A DNA stretch of 60,778 bases from CALMFQ01 sp964495595 (GTDB lineage: Bacteria; Pseudomonadota; Gammaproteobacteria; Burkholderiales; SCOH01): the NCBI GenBank assembly GCA_964495595.1, contig CAZBWH010000005.1:1-60778 (forward strand). The letters run 5' to 3'. Both the position numbers and the translations under genes were made by a program. Below, piece after piece: positions 6,616 through 14,782 of the stretch (position 1 is the stretch's first letter; each line of letters starts with the position of its first letter). A model generated the notes under the pieces. The model worked only from the letters and a program-made list of their open reading frames with translations. It did not search any database and had not been told where the DNA came from.

Positions 6616-8271
6616 ATGTTCCATGCCGATCTGGCCACCGTCCGCCATTATCACCGACTGAGCAAGCACCTGCCCGAACGATATGCGCCGGGGCCTGGCC
6701 AGCTCGACTGGGCGACACAACCTGATCCCTTTCGCCGCTTTGCCGGCTGCCGGCTGATACCGCTACCATTTGCCCGGCATGGGGGAGCACGTTACCAGCA
6801 ACTGTATCAACCAACCACGCCTCCGGCCATGCTCGATCGTGCCACGCTGGGCGCCCTGCTGGAACTTGGCCTGGGTCTCTCGGCGTGGAAGGAATGGGAG
6901 GGCAATCGTTGGTCACTGCGCAATCATCCTTCCAGTGGCAATTTGCACCCTACTGAAGGCTACGTTGTGCTGCTTCAGCCGATCGATACCGAGCTGGTGC
7001 CCGGGGTGTACCACTACGCGCCGTGTGAACATGCGCTGGAATGCCGCGCTACACTGGGCCCAGATGGACAGGCGGCGCTTTGGGGACTATTCCCGCATAC
7101 GCCGGCACTACTGGGGCTGAGTTCGATCCATTGGCGCGAAGCCTGGAAATACGGCGAGCGGGCCTTCCGCTATTGCCAGCTTGATACAGGCCATGCGGCG
7201 GCCGCACTGGCCTTTGCCGGGCGAGTGGCAGGCTGGCCAGTGCATTTGGTTGCAGGCGCCAGCGACAATGCGATTGCGGCACTGTGCGGGCTCGATCGTG
7301 AACGCGATTTTCACATGGCTGAACAAGAACATCCGGATCTTCTGCTTGCCCTGACCCCAGACTGCCACCATTTGCCTGCACGATGCGATGTCACCCAGGT
7401 ACGCAAAGCGCTTGGTGATGCAGCGTGGCATGGCCAGGCTAACCCGTTGTCAACCAGCCATGTCAGCTGGCACGCGCTGGAACAGGTCGTAGATTCGACC
7501 AGTGGTGCACAAGGTTGGCCAGTTGCCCACTCAACGGCCTCCTGCCAGGCCTCTCCTTCAGTCGGCACGAATGATCCGGATGCAGTCATGGCCATCCGCC
7601 TGCGGCGCAGTGCGGCTGGCATGGATGGCAGTAGCCCGATGTCGCAGGCCGCGTTTCGGCAACTCCTGGCGCGGTTGATGCCGTCCCCCGCGGCTCCGTG
7701 GATCGCTCTGCCATTCGACCCGGCAATTTCTTTGTTGCTGTTCGTGCACCATGTTGAGGGCATGTCTCCCGGACTTTACCTGCTGCCACGGGCTGCTGGT
7801 CATGCAGAAGCGTTGCGACAGGCAATGGATTCGCCGCATCTTCATTGGCACCCGGTCAGCGACGCCCCTCTTTCGCTAATCTGCCTGAGCCAAGACACCG
7901 ATTGGCGCGATGCAGCCAGAATGCTGAATTGCCAGCAGGATATCGCTGCAGACGGCGCGTTTGCGGTAGCCATGCTGGCCGATTTCGATCACGCCCTGCA
8001 GCAGGGCGCGCCCAACTACCGGCGGTTATTCTGGGAATGCGGCCTGCTTGGCCAGATTCTTCACCTCGAAGCCGAAGCGGCAGGTCTGGCCGGCACAGGC
8101 ATCGGCTGTTTCTACGACGATCTGCTACATCGCATCATCGGGCTGGATGTTGATGCTGAACAATGGCAAAGCCTGTATCACTTCACGATTGGAGGCCGGG
8201 AAGAAGATCGCCGACTACGCACGATCCCAGCCTATGCCCACCTTGACCGCGAGCAGGAGGCTTCGTCATGA
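6616..8271 (+). CDS. SagB/ThcOx-type nitroreductase-fold dehydrogenase (double domain)
   Basis: About 551 residues from ATG 6616 (MFHADLATVRHYHRLSKHLP); an upstream in-frame ATG at 6571 adds a stretch unlike the family. The opening (YHRLSKH, LDWATQPDPFRRF) and LRNHPSSGNLHPTEGYVVL are characteristic of SagB-type FMN oxidoreductases. A second, more divergent nitroreductase-like half follows (FRQLLARLMPSP, IIGLDVDAEQW), as in two-domain members. SagB proteins oxidise azolines in thiazole/oxazole-modified peptides, but many family members act elsewhere. No YcaO or E1-like partner is visible. The stop overlaps the next gene's start (ATGA), so it is translationally coupled to an exporter. Confidence 0.85.
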   Translation: MFHADLATVRHYHRLSKHLPERYAPGPGQLDWATQPDPFRRFAGCRLIPLPFARHGGARYQQLYQPTTPPAMLDRATLGALLELGLGLSAWKEWEGNRWSLRNHPSSGNLHPTEGYVVLLQPIDTELVPGVYHYAPCEHALECRATLGPDGQAALWGLFPHTPALLGLSSIHWREAWKYGERAFRYCQLDTGHAAAALAFAGRVAGWPVHLVAGASDNAIAALCGLDRERDFHMAEQEHPDLLLALTPDCHHLPARCDVTQVRKALGDAAWHGQANPLSTSHVSWHALEQVVDSTSGAQGWPVAHSTASCQASPSVGTNDPDAVMAIRLRRSAAGMDGSSPMSQAAFRQLLARLMPSPAAPWIALPFDPAISLLLFVHHVEGMSPGLYLLPRAAGHAEALRQAMDSPHLHWHPVSDAPLSLICLSQDTDWRDAARMLNCQQDIAADGAFAVAMLADFDHALQQGAPNYRRLFWECGLLGQILHLEAEAAGLAGTGIGCFYDDLLHRIIGLDVDAEQWQSLYHFTIGGREEDRRLRTIPAYAHLDREQEASS

Positions 8272-9467
8272 GCCACGACCTCCAGCAATTGAAAATCGAC
8301 CGCACCCAGCCACACGCGCAGCCGGCGCGCACATCCCGCTGGCTGTGGGCGGTTGCAGCCTTGCTGGCCGCTGCCGGAGGGGTAGCCACCTTCACCAGCC
8401 AGCCGATCGCAGTACAGACTGCGGTCGTTGTTCCGCTCTACCCTTCACAGGCACTGACCCAACTGAATGCAACCGGCTATGTTGTCGCACAACGCAAAGC
8501 ATCGATTGCATCCAAGGCAACCGGACGCCTGGAATGGCTGGGCGTGCGTGAAGGCAGCCGAGTCAAGCGTGGCGAGCTGCTGGCCAGGCTGGAAAACAGC
8601 GATCTGCAAGCGGCAGTAGATCAGGCCAGAGCCAATGTGCAATCCGCCCAGGCCGCATTGCGCCAACAGCAGGCCGAGCTCGACGATGCCAGCCAGGCAC
8701 ATCGGCGTGCACAGGGATTGCTGGCGCAACAGTTCATCTCCCCGGCTGCGTTTGACGAGACCCGGGCACGGCTTAACCGTGCAAAGGCAGGCGTCGCGGT
8801 ACAACAGGCAGGCATCCAGGCCGCCCTAGCAGCACTAAAGGCCACACAGGTTGCCCGCGATAACTCGGAGATCCGCGCACCGTTTGCCGGCGTGATCCTG
8901 ACCAAGAATGCCAATGTCGGCGACGTGGTTGCGCCATTTTCCAGCAGCGCCGAATCAAAGGCGGCAGTGGTCACGATGGCGGACCTGGATACACTGGAGA
9001 TCGAGGCAGATGTGGCCGAATCCAGCCTGGTCAAGGTGCGCATTGGCCAACCATGTGAAATTCAACTGGACGCCCTGCCCGAGGCTCGCCTCTTGGGTGA
9101 AGTCGCCAATATGGTGCCCTCGGTCGACCGCAGCAAGGCAACGGTGACATTCAAGATCCGCTTTGTCGAAAACAGCGACAAGGTTCTGCCGGAAATGAGT
9201 GCCAAAGTGGCGTTTCTCAGCCGCCCGCTCCAGCCCCAAGAGCGCAAGCCGCGCCTGACCGTTCCGCCAGCAGCGCTGGCAGGCCAGACATCCAGCGTCT
9301 GGGTGGCTACCGACGATGGCCGGGCGACACGGCGCCCTATCCGCCTAGGCGCCAGACTGGGAGACGTTCTCGAAGTGGCGGCCGGATTGAAGGCCGGAGA
9401 AAAGATCGTGCTGAATCCCCCCGCCAGACTCAGCGACGGGGACTCTGTCCGCGAGGCTGAGAAATGA
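8268..9467 (+). CDS. HlyD/MacA-type periplasmic adaptor subunit
   Basis: 399 residues. One N-terminal membrane segment (WLWAVAALLAAAGGVATF, about residues 22-40) is followed by a lipoyl/barrel-sandwich half (NATGYVVAQRKASIASK, LARLENSDLQAAVDQARANV). An alpha-helical hairpin (about residues 105-185), the second lipoyl half (IRAPFAGVILTKNANVGDVV) and beta-barrel/membrane-proximal domains follow. This is the membrane-fusion adaptor of an ABC exporter. Its ATGA start overlaps the SagB-like stop, and its own stop overlaps the ATPase start, so the three genes form one coupled unit. Confidence 0.9.
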   Translation: MSHDLQQLKIDRTQPHAQPARTSRWLWAVAALLAAAGGVATFTSQPIAVQTAVVVPLYPSQALTQLNATGYVVAQRKASIASKATGRLEWLGVREGSRVKRGELLARLENSDLQAAVDQARANVQSAQAALRQQQAELDDASQAHRRAQGLLAQQFISPAAFDETRARLNRAKAGVAVQQAGIQAALAALKATQVARDNSEIRAPFAGVILTKNANVGDVVAPFSSSAESKAAVVTMADLDTLEIEADVAESSLVKVRIGQPCEIQLDALPEARLLGEVANMVPSVDRSKATVTFKIRFVENSDKVLPEMSAKVAFLSRPLQPQERKPRLTVPPAALAGQTSSVWVATDDGRATRRPIRLGARLGDVLEVAAGLKAGEKIVLNPPARLSDGDSVREAEK

Positions 9468-10162
9468 CCGTGGCCGTCAGCTTGCGCCAAGTCGCCAAAA
9501 CCTACTACCGGGGCGGCCAGCCAGTGCCGGTGCTGAACGATATCAGTTTCGACATCCAGTCAGGTGAATTCATTGGCCTGATGGGCCCGTCCGGCTCGGG
9601 AAAATCCACACTGCTGAATCTCATTGCCGGTATCGACAAACCCAGTACGGGCCAGATCATAGTTGACGGCGAGGACATCGCCCTGCTGAGCGAATCAGCC
9701 CTGGCAAACTGGCGAGCCGGCCATATCGGCTTCATTTTCCAGTTCTACAACCTAATGCCAGTATTGAACGCACTGGAAAACGTCGAATTACCGCTGATGC
9801 TGACCCGGCTATCTGCCACACAGCGCCGTGCGCATGCCGAAGCTGCGCTGGAGATGGTCGGACTGCAACAGCGAATGGCACACCGTCCAAATGAGCTGTC
9901 CGGCGGCCAGCAGCAGCGGGTGGCCATTGCCCGGGCCATCGTCACCGACCCGCAACTGATTGTGGCAGATGAGCCAACCGGTGATCTGGATCGCAAATCG
10001 GCCACCGAAATCCTGGACTTGCTCGACCGCCTGAATACTGACCTGGGCAAGACCATCATCATGGTTACGCACGACAGCCGGGCAGCCGAGCGGGCGCATC
10101 TATTGCGCCATCTTGAAAAAGGCGAGTTGCTCGACCCTCTGGTTGCCAGGCAACTGGATTGA
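9464..10162 (+). CDS. MacB/LolD-type ABC transporter ATPase
   Basis: 232 residues with Walker A (GPSGSGKST), Q-loop (FIFQFYNLMP), signature (LSGGQQQR), Walker B (LIVADEPTGDL) and H-loop (MVTHD). The FYNLMPVLNALENVELPLML segment is typical of the LolD/MacB/FtsE branch that works with FtsX-like permeases and does not drive conventional substrate translocation. It is coupled by ATGA overlap to the adaptor gene, and the first permease follows 7 bp later. Confidence 0.93.
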   Translation: MTVAVSLRQVAKTYYRGGQPVPVLNDISFDIQSGEFIGLMGPSGSGKSTLLNLIAGIDKPSTGQIIVDGEDIALLSESALANWRAGHIGFIFQFYNLMPVLNALENVELPLMLTRLSATQRRAHAEAALEMVGLQQRMAHRPNELSGGQQQRVAIARAIVTDPQLIVADEPTGDLDRKSATEILDLLDRLNTDLGKTIIMVTHDSRAAERAHLLRHLEKGELLDPLVARQLD

Positions 10163-10169
10163 GGTCGGC

Positions 10170-11333
10170 ATGCCACTGTTTTTTCTCAAAATGGCGCTAC
10201 AGAATGCTTTTCGCCATCGACTGCGCGCGTGCCTGACCCTGCTCGGCATCGTGATTGCCATTCTGGCCTTCGGACTGCTGCGCACGTTAGTGTCAGCCTG
10301 GTACGGAGGAGTGGACGCCGCCTCCGACTCCCGACTGGTAACGCGCAACGCCATCTCGCTCACCTTTCCCCTGCCGATCGGCTACCAGTACAAACTGCGC
10401 CAGATCGCGGGCGTTACCCAGGTCAGTTATGCCAACTGGTTCGGCGGCATCTACCTCGACGAAAAGAATTTCTTCCCGCAATTTGCAGTTGATGCAAAAA
10501 CCTACCTGCCACTGTATCCTGAATACCGCTTCGACGAGCAGCAATACCGGGCTTTTCTGAGAAACAAGAGTGGCTGCGTCATCGGACGCAAACTCGCCAA
10601 CCGCTACCACTGGAAAGTCGGCGATGTCATTCCACTGCGCGGAACCATTTATCCCGGGAGTTATCGATTTGTGATCGAGGCCATTTTTGAGGGCACACGC
10701 CACAACACCGATACCAACCTGATGTTCCTGCACTGGCAGTTGCTGAACGACCGTATCGAACAACTGTACCCGGGGCGAGCCAACCACACTGGCGTGTTCA
10801 TTCTCGGTATTGACGACGCCAGCCAGGCTGCGCAGATTTCCCAGTCCATAGACCAGGAATTCCGCAACTCGCTGGCCGAAACGCTGACCGAAACCGAAAA
10901 AGCCTTTCAGCTCAGCTTTGTGGCGATGACCGAAGCCATTGTCGTGGCGATCGAAGCGGTCGCATATGTAGTCATTCTGATCATCATGGCGGTAATGGCC
11001 AACACCATGGCCATGGCAGCAAGAGAGCGGGCCAGCGAGTACGCCACGCTCAAGGCCATCGGCTTCGGACCTCGAATCATCGCAACCCTGATTGTGCTTG
11101 AATCGCTGCTACTGGCCGTGATCGGCGGATTCTGCGGCGTGCTGGCGACGTTCCCGGTAGCAGCCTGGTTCGGCGGCGCTCTTGACAACATATTTCCAGT
11201 GTTTCAAGTCACCGCATCCACGCTGGCCCTGCAATCACTCGCCGCACTCGCAATCGGCATCGTGGCAGCGGCGCTTCCGGCATGGCACGCAGCCCGAACC
11301 AATGTCATCGACGGACTGCGTACAGCCGGCTGA
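10170..11333 (+). CDS. FtsX/MacB-like ABC permease, first of two
   Basis: 387 residues from ATG 10170 (MPLFFLKMALQNAFRHRLRA). The layout is an N-terminal transmembrane helix, a periplasmic MacB-PCD-like domain (about residues 45-255), and three C-terminal helices (AYVVILIIMAVMANTMAMAA; ATLIVLESLLLAVIGGFCGV; LAIGIVAAALPAWHAARTNV). The ERASEYATLKAIGF segment before the third helix is the usual FtsX cytoplasmic coupling motif. It likely pairs with the permease at 12026-13192 as a heterodimer. Confidence 0.9.
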   Translation: MPLFFLKMALQNAFRHRLRACLTLLGIVIAILAFGLLRTLVSAWYGGVDAASDSRLVTRNAISLTFPLPIGYQYKLRQIAGVTQVSYANWFGGIYLDEKNFFPQFAVDAKTYLPLYPEYRFDEQQYRAFLRNKSGCVIGRKLANRYHWKVGDVIPLRGTIYPGSYRFVIEAIFEGTRHNTDTNLMFLHWQLLNDRIEQLYPGRANHTGVFILGIDDASQAAQISQSIDQEFRNSLAETLTETEKAFQLSFVAMTEAIVVAIEAVAYVVILIIMAVMANTMAMAARERASEYATLKAIGFGPRIIATLIVLESLLLAVIGGFCGVLATFPVAAWFGGALDNIFPVFQVTASTLALQSLAALAIGIVAAALPAWHAARTNVIDGLRTAG

Positions 11334-11436
11334 CACCCCTGCGAGCCCGCCTCAGCGGCGGCGTAAACTACAGAATACTCAATAGAATAAGAGCTTTAAT
11401 ATATTCATTTGCTTTTTATTTAATACTGATAAAATC

Positions 11437-11511
11437 ATGAACAAGGTCGCCCCCAGCAGCCAAAATGCAAGCGGCGAAGCTGGTAATTGCAGCAATACTG
11501 TTCTTTACTGA
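11437..11511 (+). CDS. Possible 24-residue peptide gene between the two permeases
   Basis: A short frame, MNKVAPSSQNASGEAGNCSN followed by TVLY, starts at ATG 11437. It lies in an AT-rich pocket with a -10-like TAAAAT just upstream. No clear ribosome-binding site is present. If that -10 element is real, transcription would start near or inside the frame. The Ser/Asn/Cys/Thr-rich C-terminal half beside a SagB-type enzyme makes it worth recording as a candidate precursor peptide, but a chance frame is at least as likely. Confidence 0.2.
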   Translation: MNKVAPSSQNASGEAGNCSNTVLY

Positions 11512-11537
11512 TGAAACACGACGCTCTAGGAGGGGCA

Positions 11538-11900
11538 ATGCTTCGCATAAACTGGATCGCAGGGCTGATTTGGATGCTGGCAGGCACAACCGTAGTCATG
11601 GCCGATGATTTACCTACAGAGCAAGCCCTTCACGGAAACTGGAGTTGTGAGTTTTCATTCAAGGTTGGAGACAAGTTCAACCTTACCCTTTCCCCCGGCA
11701 AATTCAGCCTGAAACTGAAAACTGAAACCATCGACGGCGCATTTTCAATGGCTGGCGCAGCCCTGCAATTCAAACCCGGTGACGCAACCAAAGCGGCGAC
11801 GGTTAACGAACATATCCCTGGCCGCATCTTTCAGTACACCGCCCCCGCAGAACTGGTACTGGGCGATGGCAACCCGGATAGCTACTGCACCAGACAATAG
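11538..11900 (+). CDS. Small secreted protein of the SagB-like/MacAB cluster
   Basis: 120 residues, with a strong AGGAGGGGC before ATG 11538. A Sec signal peptide (MLRINWIAGLIWMLAGTTVV, then MADDLP) gives a mature protein starting near residue 22. The mature part is beta-rich (WSCEFSFKVGDKFNLTLSPG; FSLKLKTETIDGAFSMAGAA) and has two cysteines, one near each end (NWSCEF, DSYCTRQ), which could form a disulfide. I do not recognise the family. Its location between the two permease genes suggests it is a substrate, sensor or accessory of the exporter. Confidence 0.75.
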   Translation: MLRINWIAGLIWMLAGTTVVMADDLPTEQALHGNWSCEFSFKVGDKFNLTLSPGKFSLKLKTETIDGAFSMAGAALQFKPGDATKAATVNEHIPGRIFQYTAPAELVLGDGNPDSYCTRQ

Positions 11901-12025
11901 CCCCAGGCCCCGTTGACATAGGTTTCACAGTCGCCTGCTTTTTTAGCCTTCTATTTAGCAATACGCCAATAGCACAAGCGGGATAGAATGCGATTGCCCT
12001 CCTCTGTCCAACGGGGTTCGTCAAC

Positions 12026-13192
12026 ATGCGGCTACCGCTGCGTTACATCCTGCGCAATTTGTCGGCACGTCGACTGACAACCCTGCTCACAGCTGGTGGC
12101 ATGGCACTGGTAGTGCTTGTCTTCACCACGGTCCTGATGCTCGAAGCCGGGCTTCGGCAAACGCTGGTCACGACCGGCAGTCATGACAACGTCACCCTGA
12201 TCCGGCAATCATCACAGACCGAAGTACAAAGTACGGTCGAGCGCAAGCAGGCCGGGATTATCGAATCCAGCCCGCATATCGCACGGCTGACTGATGGCAG
12301 CAGCGCCGTCTCTCACGAACTACTGGTTCTGGTAACCCTGCCCAAGAAGCAAGGCGGCACCCCGGCCAACGTTACGGTACGCGGCAGCAGCCGGACCGGC
12401 ATGGCTATCCGGCCGCAAATCCGCTTGTTGCAGGGGCGCCTGTTTCGGCCGGGAAGCAATGAAATCGTCGTTGGCCGCGCCATCTCCGACCGGTTTGCCG
12501 GCGCAGCCCTTGGCCAGAGCTTGTCTTTCGGTCAGCGCCATTGGCAAATTGTCGGCATTTTTACAGCGGGGCGTACTGGCTTTGACTCGGAAATCTGGGG
12601 AGATCGCGACCAGATGATGCAAGCCTTCCGGCGTAACATTTTTTCGGCTACCACACTCAGGCTTGCCAACACCCACCAGTTTACCGCACTGCAGCAAGCC
12701 ATTGCTGCCGATCCGCGACTGACTCTCGAAGCCAAACGGGAAACCCAGTTCTATGCCGATCAATCTGAAATGATGGCCAAATTCATCAAGTATCTAGGTA
12801 TCGCGCTGTCAGCCATATTCTCAGTCGGCGCCACCATCGGAGCCATGATCACCATGTATGCGTCGGTGGCCAATCGAGTAGCCGAGATCGGTACTCTGCG
12901 GGCGCTAGGGTTTCCGCGCCGCAGCATCCTGATCGCATTCATGATCGAATCTTTGCTGCTTGCCAGCCTGGGCGGATTCGCGGGGCTGCTGGCCGCCAGT
13001 AGCCTGCAGTGGCTGACCATTTCCACCATGAACTGGCAAACCTTTTCTGAACTGGCTTTTTCCTTCACCCTGACTCCCGGCATCAGCGCCGCTGCAATTC
13101 TGTTCGCGCTGGCAATGGGGCTGGCTGGCGGCGTTCTCCCTGCCATCCGTGCCGGCAGACTCACCATTGTCGATGCCTTACGTGCGCGGTAA
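12026..13192 (+). CDS. FtsX/MacB-like ABC permease, second of two
   Basis: 388 residues with the same plan as the first permease. There is an N-terminal helix (LTTLLTAGGMALVVLVFTTV), a periplasmic domain (about 60-255) and three C-terminal helices (LGIALSAIFSVGATIGAMIT; SLLLASLGGFAGLLAASSLQ; AAILFALAMGLAGGVLPAIR). The coupling motif is NRVAEIGTLRALGFPRRSIL. No second ATPase accompanies it, so both permeases probably share the ATPase at 9464-10162. Confidence 0.9.
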   Translation: MRLPLRYILRNLSARRLTTLLTAGGMALVVLVFTTVLMLEAGLRQTLVTTGSHDNVTLIRQSSQTEVQSTVERKQAGIIESSPHIARLTDGSSAVSHELLVLVTLPKKQGGTPANVTVRGSSRTGMAIRPQIRLLQGRLFRPGSNEIVVGRAISDRFAGAALGQSLSFGQRHWQIVGIFTAGRTGFDSEIWGDRDQMMQAFRRNIFSATTLRLANTHQFTALQQAIAADPRLTLEAKRETQFYADQSEMMAKFIKYLGIALSAIFSVGATIGAMITMYASVANRVAEIGTLRALGFPRRSILIAFMIESLLLASLGGFAGLLAASSLQWLTISTMNWQTFSELAFSFTLTPGISAAAILFALAMGLAGGVLPAIRAGRLTIVDALRAR

Positions 13193-13319
13193 CACAAAAG
13201 GCAAAACCATTTCTTGAAAAAACAGGTCACCAAGCGCAAAATAGAGCATTAGCTCCATCTCTTAGCGTCAAATCATGCAACCGGACACACCCCAGCCCAC
13301 CCAACCGGAGGAAGAAGTC

Positions 13320-13637
13320 ATGCAAAGCGGCGCAGATATCCGTTTGAAAATCAATGCGCAGGAATCCGCACTTGCGGAGTTGTGCCGTAAATACTGGCAA
13401 GTGTCCACCCCGCCGCATTTTCAGTACTCGGTTGAAGAACTGGCTGCTGACTACGAAATGGATGCCAAAGCGATTCACAAGGTGGTCGGTCAGAATTGCA
13501 CCGCAACGGGCGAACACACCAAGTGTGCCGTGTGCGGCACCCGGATCATCTACCGAAACCGGTCAACCTACAAGCAAGTCAAAAGCTATCTGTTGAGCGA
13601 CTGGGTATGCCGGGAATGCTACGACAAACGGGTTTGA
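13320..13637 (+). CDS. Zinc-ribbon protein of unknown function
   Basis: 105 residues. ATG 13320 is chosen for GGAGGAAGAAG just upstream; an earlier in-frame ATG at 13275 lacks one. The N-terminal helices (LAELCRKYWQ, VEELAADYEMDAKAIHKVVG) suggest a small DNA- or RNA-binding fold. The C-terminus has CAVCG and CRECYDK, a four-cysteine zinc ribbon. It is the last plus-strand gene before the convergent rpmG terminator. I cannot assign a function. Confidence 0.7.
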   Translation: MQSGADIRLKINAQESALAELCRKYWQVSTPPHFQYSVEELAADYEMDAKAIHKVVGQNCTATGEHTKCAVCGTRIIYRNRSTYKQVKSYLLSDWVCRECYDKRV

Positions 13638-13822
13638 GTACGTAGCGCCTGCCACACAAGGTCGCGCCCACCCAATCCATTCCACACAGATGGATTATCT
13701 CGCTCCGGTGGGCTGCGCAGACCTGCCAAGGGCGGCAAAAACGGGCAAGTGAGCACCCCGACCAGCTATTGAGGGCCGCCCAAGCCGGGCACGCTGCCCG
13801 CACTACAGTTAATCCAAAAAAC

Positions 13823-13853
13823 AAAAGCCTTTTCCACTAGGAAAAGGCTTTTT
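13823..13853. terminator. Bidirectional rho-independent terminator for rpmBG and the opposing gene
   Basis: AAAAGCCTTTTCC and GGAAAAGGCTTTT flank a short loop, with T-runs on both strands (plus strand after 13848; minus strand from the A-rich 13815-13826). It lies 20 bp past the rpmG stop and about 190 bp past the zinc-ribbon gene, so it can serve both convergent units. Confidence 0.85.
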
Positions 13854-13873
13854 ACCATCTTGCCGCATTGCAC

Positions 13874-14029
13874 TTATTTAAGTTTGATCTCTTTATAAGC
13901 AACATGCTTGCGCGCAACCGGATCAAACTTCTTGATCTCCATTTTTTCAGGCATGGTGCGCTTGTTCTTGGTAGTGGTGTAGAAATGACCGGTTCCGGCA
14001 GTCGATTCCAGTTTGATTTTTTCACGCAT
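13874..14029 (-). CDS. rpmG: 50S ribosomal protein L33, zinc-free type
   Basis: 51 residues, starting MREKIKLESTAGTGHFYTTT and ending VARKHVAYKEIKLK. This is the standard length for L33. The cysteine pairs of zinc-binding L33 are absent, so this is the zinc-independent (C-) form usual in proteobacteria. It lies 33 bp downstream of rpmB on the same strand, the standard rpmB-rpmG pair, and ends just before a strong terminator. Confidence 0.97.
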   Translation of the reverse strand: MREKIKLESTAGTGHFYTTTKNKRTMPEKMEIKKFDPVARKHVAYKEIKLK

Positions 14030-14062
14030 GATCGTGCAGCCTCTTCTGATGTGCGTCTAGAT

Positions 14063-14296
14063 TTAGATTTCGCCGCGCTCACGCAGCTCTGCCAGTACAA
14101 CATCGATGCCACGCTTATCGATGGTACGCAGACCTGCATTGCTAACACGCAAACGAACCCAGCGGCTTTCGCTCTCAACCCAGAAACGACGATATTGCAG
14201 ATTAGGCAAGAAACGACGCTTGGTCTTGTTTTGGGCGTGGGACACGTTGTTCCCAACCATCGGTGCCTTACCGGTGACTTGGCATACTCGCGCCAT
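14063..14296 (-). CDS. rpmB: 50S ribosomal protein L28
   Basis: 77 residues from ATG 14296 (MARVCQVTGKAPMVGNNVSH), preceded by TTTGGAGAC. The conserved body NKTKRRFLPNLQYRRFWV and the end GIDVVLAELRERGEI match L28. It has its own promoter (14325-14353) just beyond the end of mshK, so it is not dependent on the msh transcript. Confidence 0.97.
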   Translation of the reverse strand: MARVCQVTGKAPMVGNNVSHAQNKTKRRFLPNLQYRRFWVESESRWVRLRVSNAGLRTIDKRGIDVVLAELRERGEI

Positions 14297-14324
14297 GATG
14301 TCTCCAAATTCGGAAAAAGGCGTA

Positions 14325-14353
14325 TTTATATCACAGCCCACCGGCCTGTTCAA
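14325..14353 (-). promoter_or_regulatory. Sigma-70 promoter for rpmB-rpmG
   Basis: On the minus strand TTGAAC (14353-14348) and TATAAA (14330-14325) are separated by exactly 17 bp, 28 bp upstream of the rpmB ATG. This is the best-matching housekeeping promoter I found in the window. Confidence 0.8.
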
Positions 14354-14362
14354 GCATAACGA

Positions 14363-14782
14363 TTAGTCGATCGGCTTCTTGGCTACGACACCAGGCAAGG
14401 CATCCGGCATGACCACCACTGGCGCTGGAAGCCGGCCGGTTGGCTGCAACCAATGCTCCCCCACCATCAGCCTGGCCCGTCCCCCACCAGGAATGGGCAC
14501 CCAGCTGCGAGCGGGCAACTGGCCGGCAGCAGGATCGGCAGCGTTCATCTGTTGATTCAGCCAGACGGTTGTCTTGCCATCTGCGCGCCGCACGACGCCG
14601 TGAAGTGCAAGAGGCTGCGGAGCCGCTGGTGATTCAGCTCCTTCGACGGCCTGAAACGGCTGCAAGCGATCAATCTGGCTGCGCTGCAGCGGCGTATAGA
14701 ACAGCCGTCCGAGTGGCTCGTCTGCCTGGGCGGTTGTTACACCAGACAAGGCGAGTAACAGAATCCGTAACGGGCGATTCAC
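14363..14782 (-). CDS. mshK: MshK-like pilus assembly periplasmic protein
   Basis: About 139 residues from GTG 14782, which overlaps the mshJ stop (GTGA). A signal peptide (MNRPLRILLLALSGVTTAQA) is followed by GRLFYTPLQRSQIDRL and LHGVVRRADGKTTVWLNQQ. That is the short conserved beta domain of MshK/PilP-like small periplasmic proteins. It is the last gene of the msh-like cluster. MshK is poorly characterised; it is thought to support the assembly platform. Confidence 0.7.
   Translation of the reverse strand: MNRPLRILLLALSGVTTAQADEPLGRLFYTPLQRSQIDRLQPFQAVEGAESPAAPQPLALHGVVRRADGKTTVWLNQQMNAADPAAGQLPARSWVPIPGGGRARLMVGEHWLQPTGRLPAPVVVMPDALPGVVAKKPID

Noticed and set aside
6616..13192. Classical thiazole/oxazole peptide (streptolysin S-like) cluster
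   Set aside because: Only a SagB-like enzyme is present; no YcaO cyclodehydratase, E1-like protein or clear precursor gene is visible.
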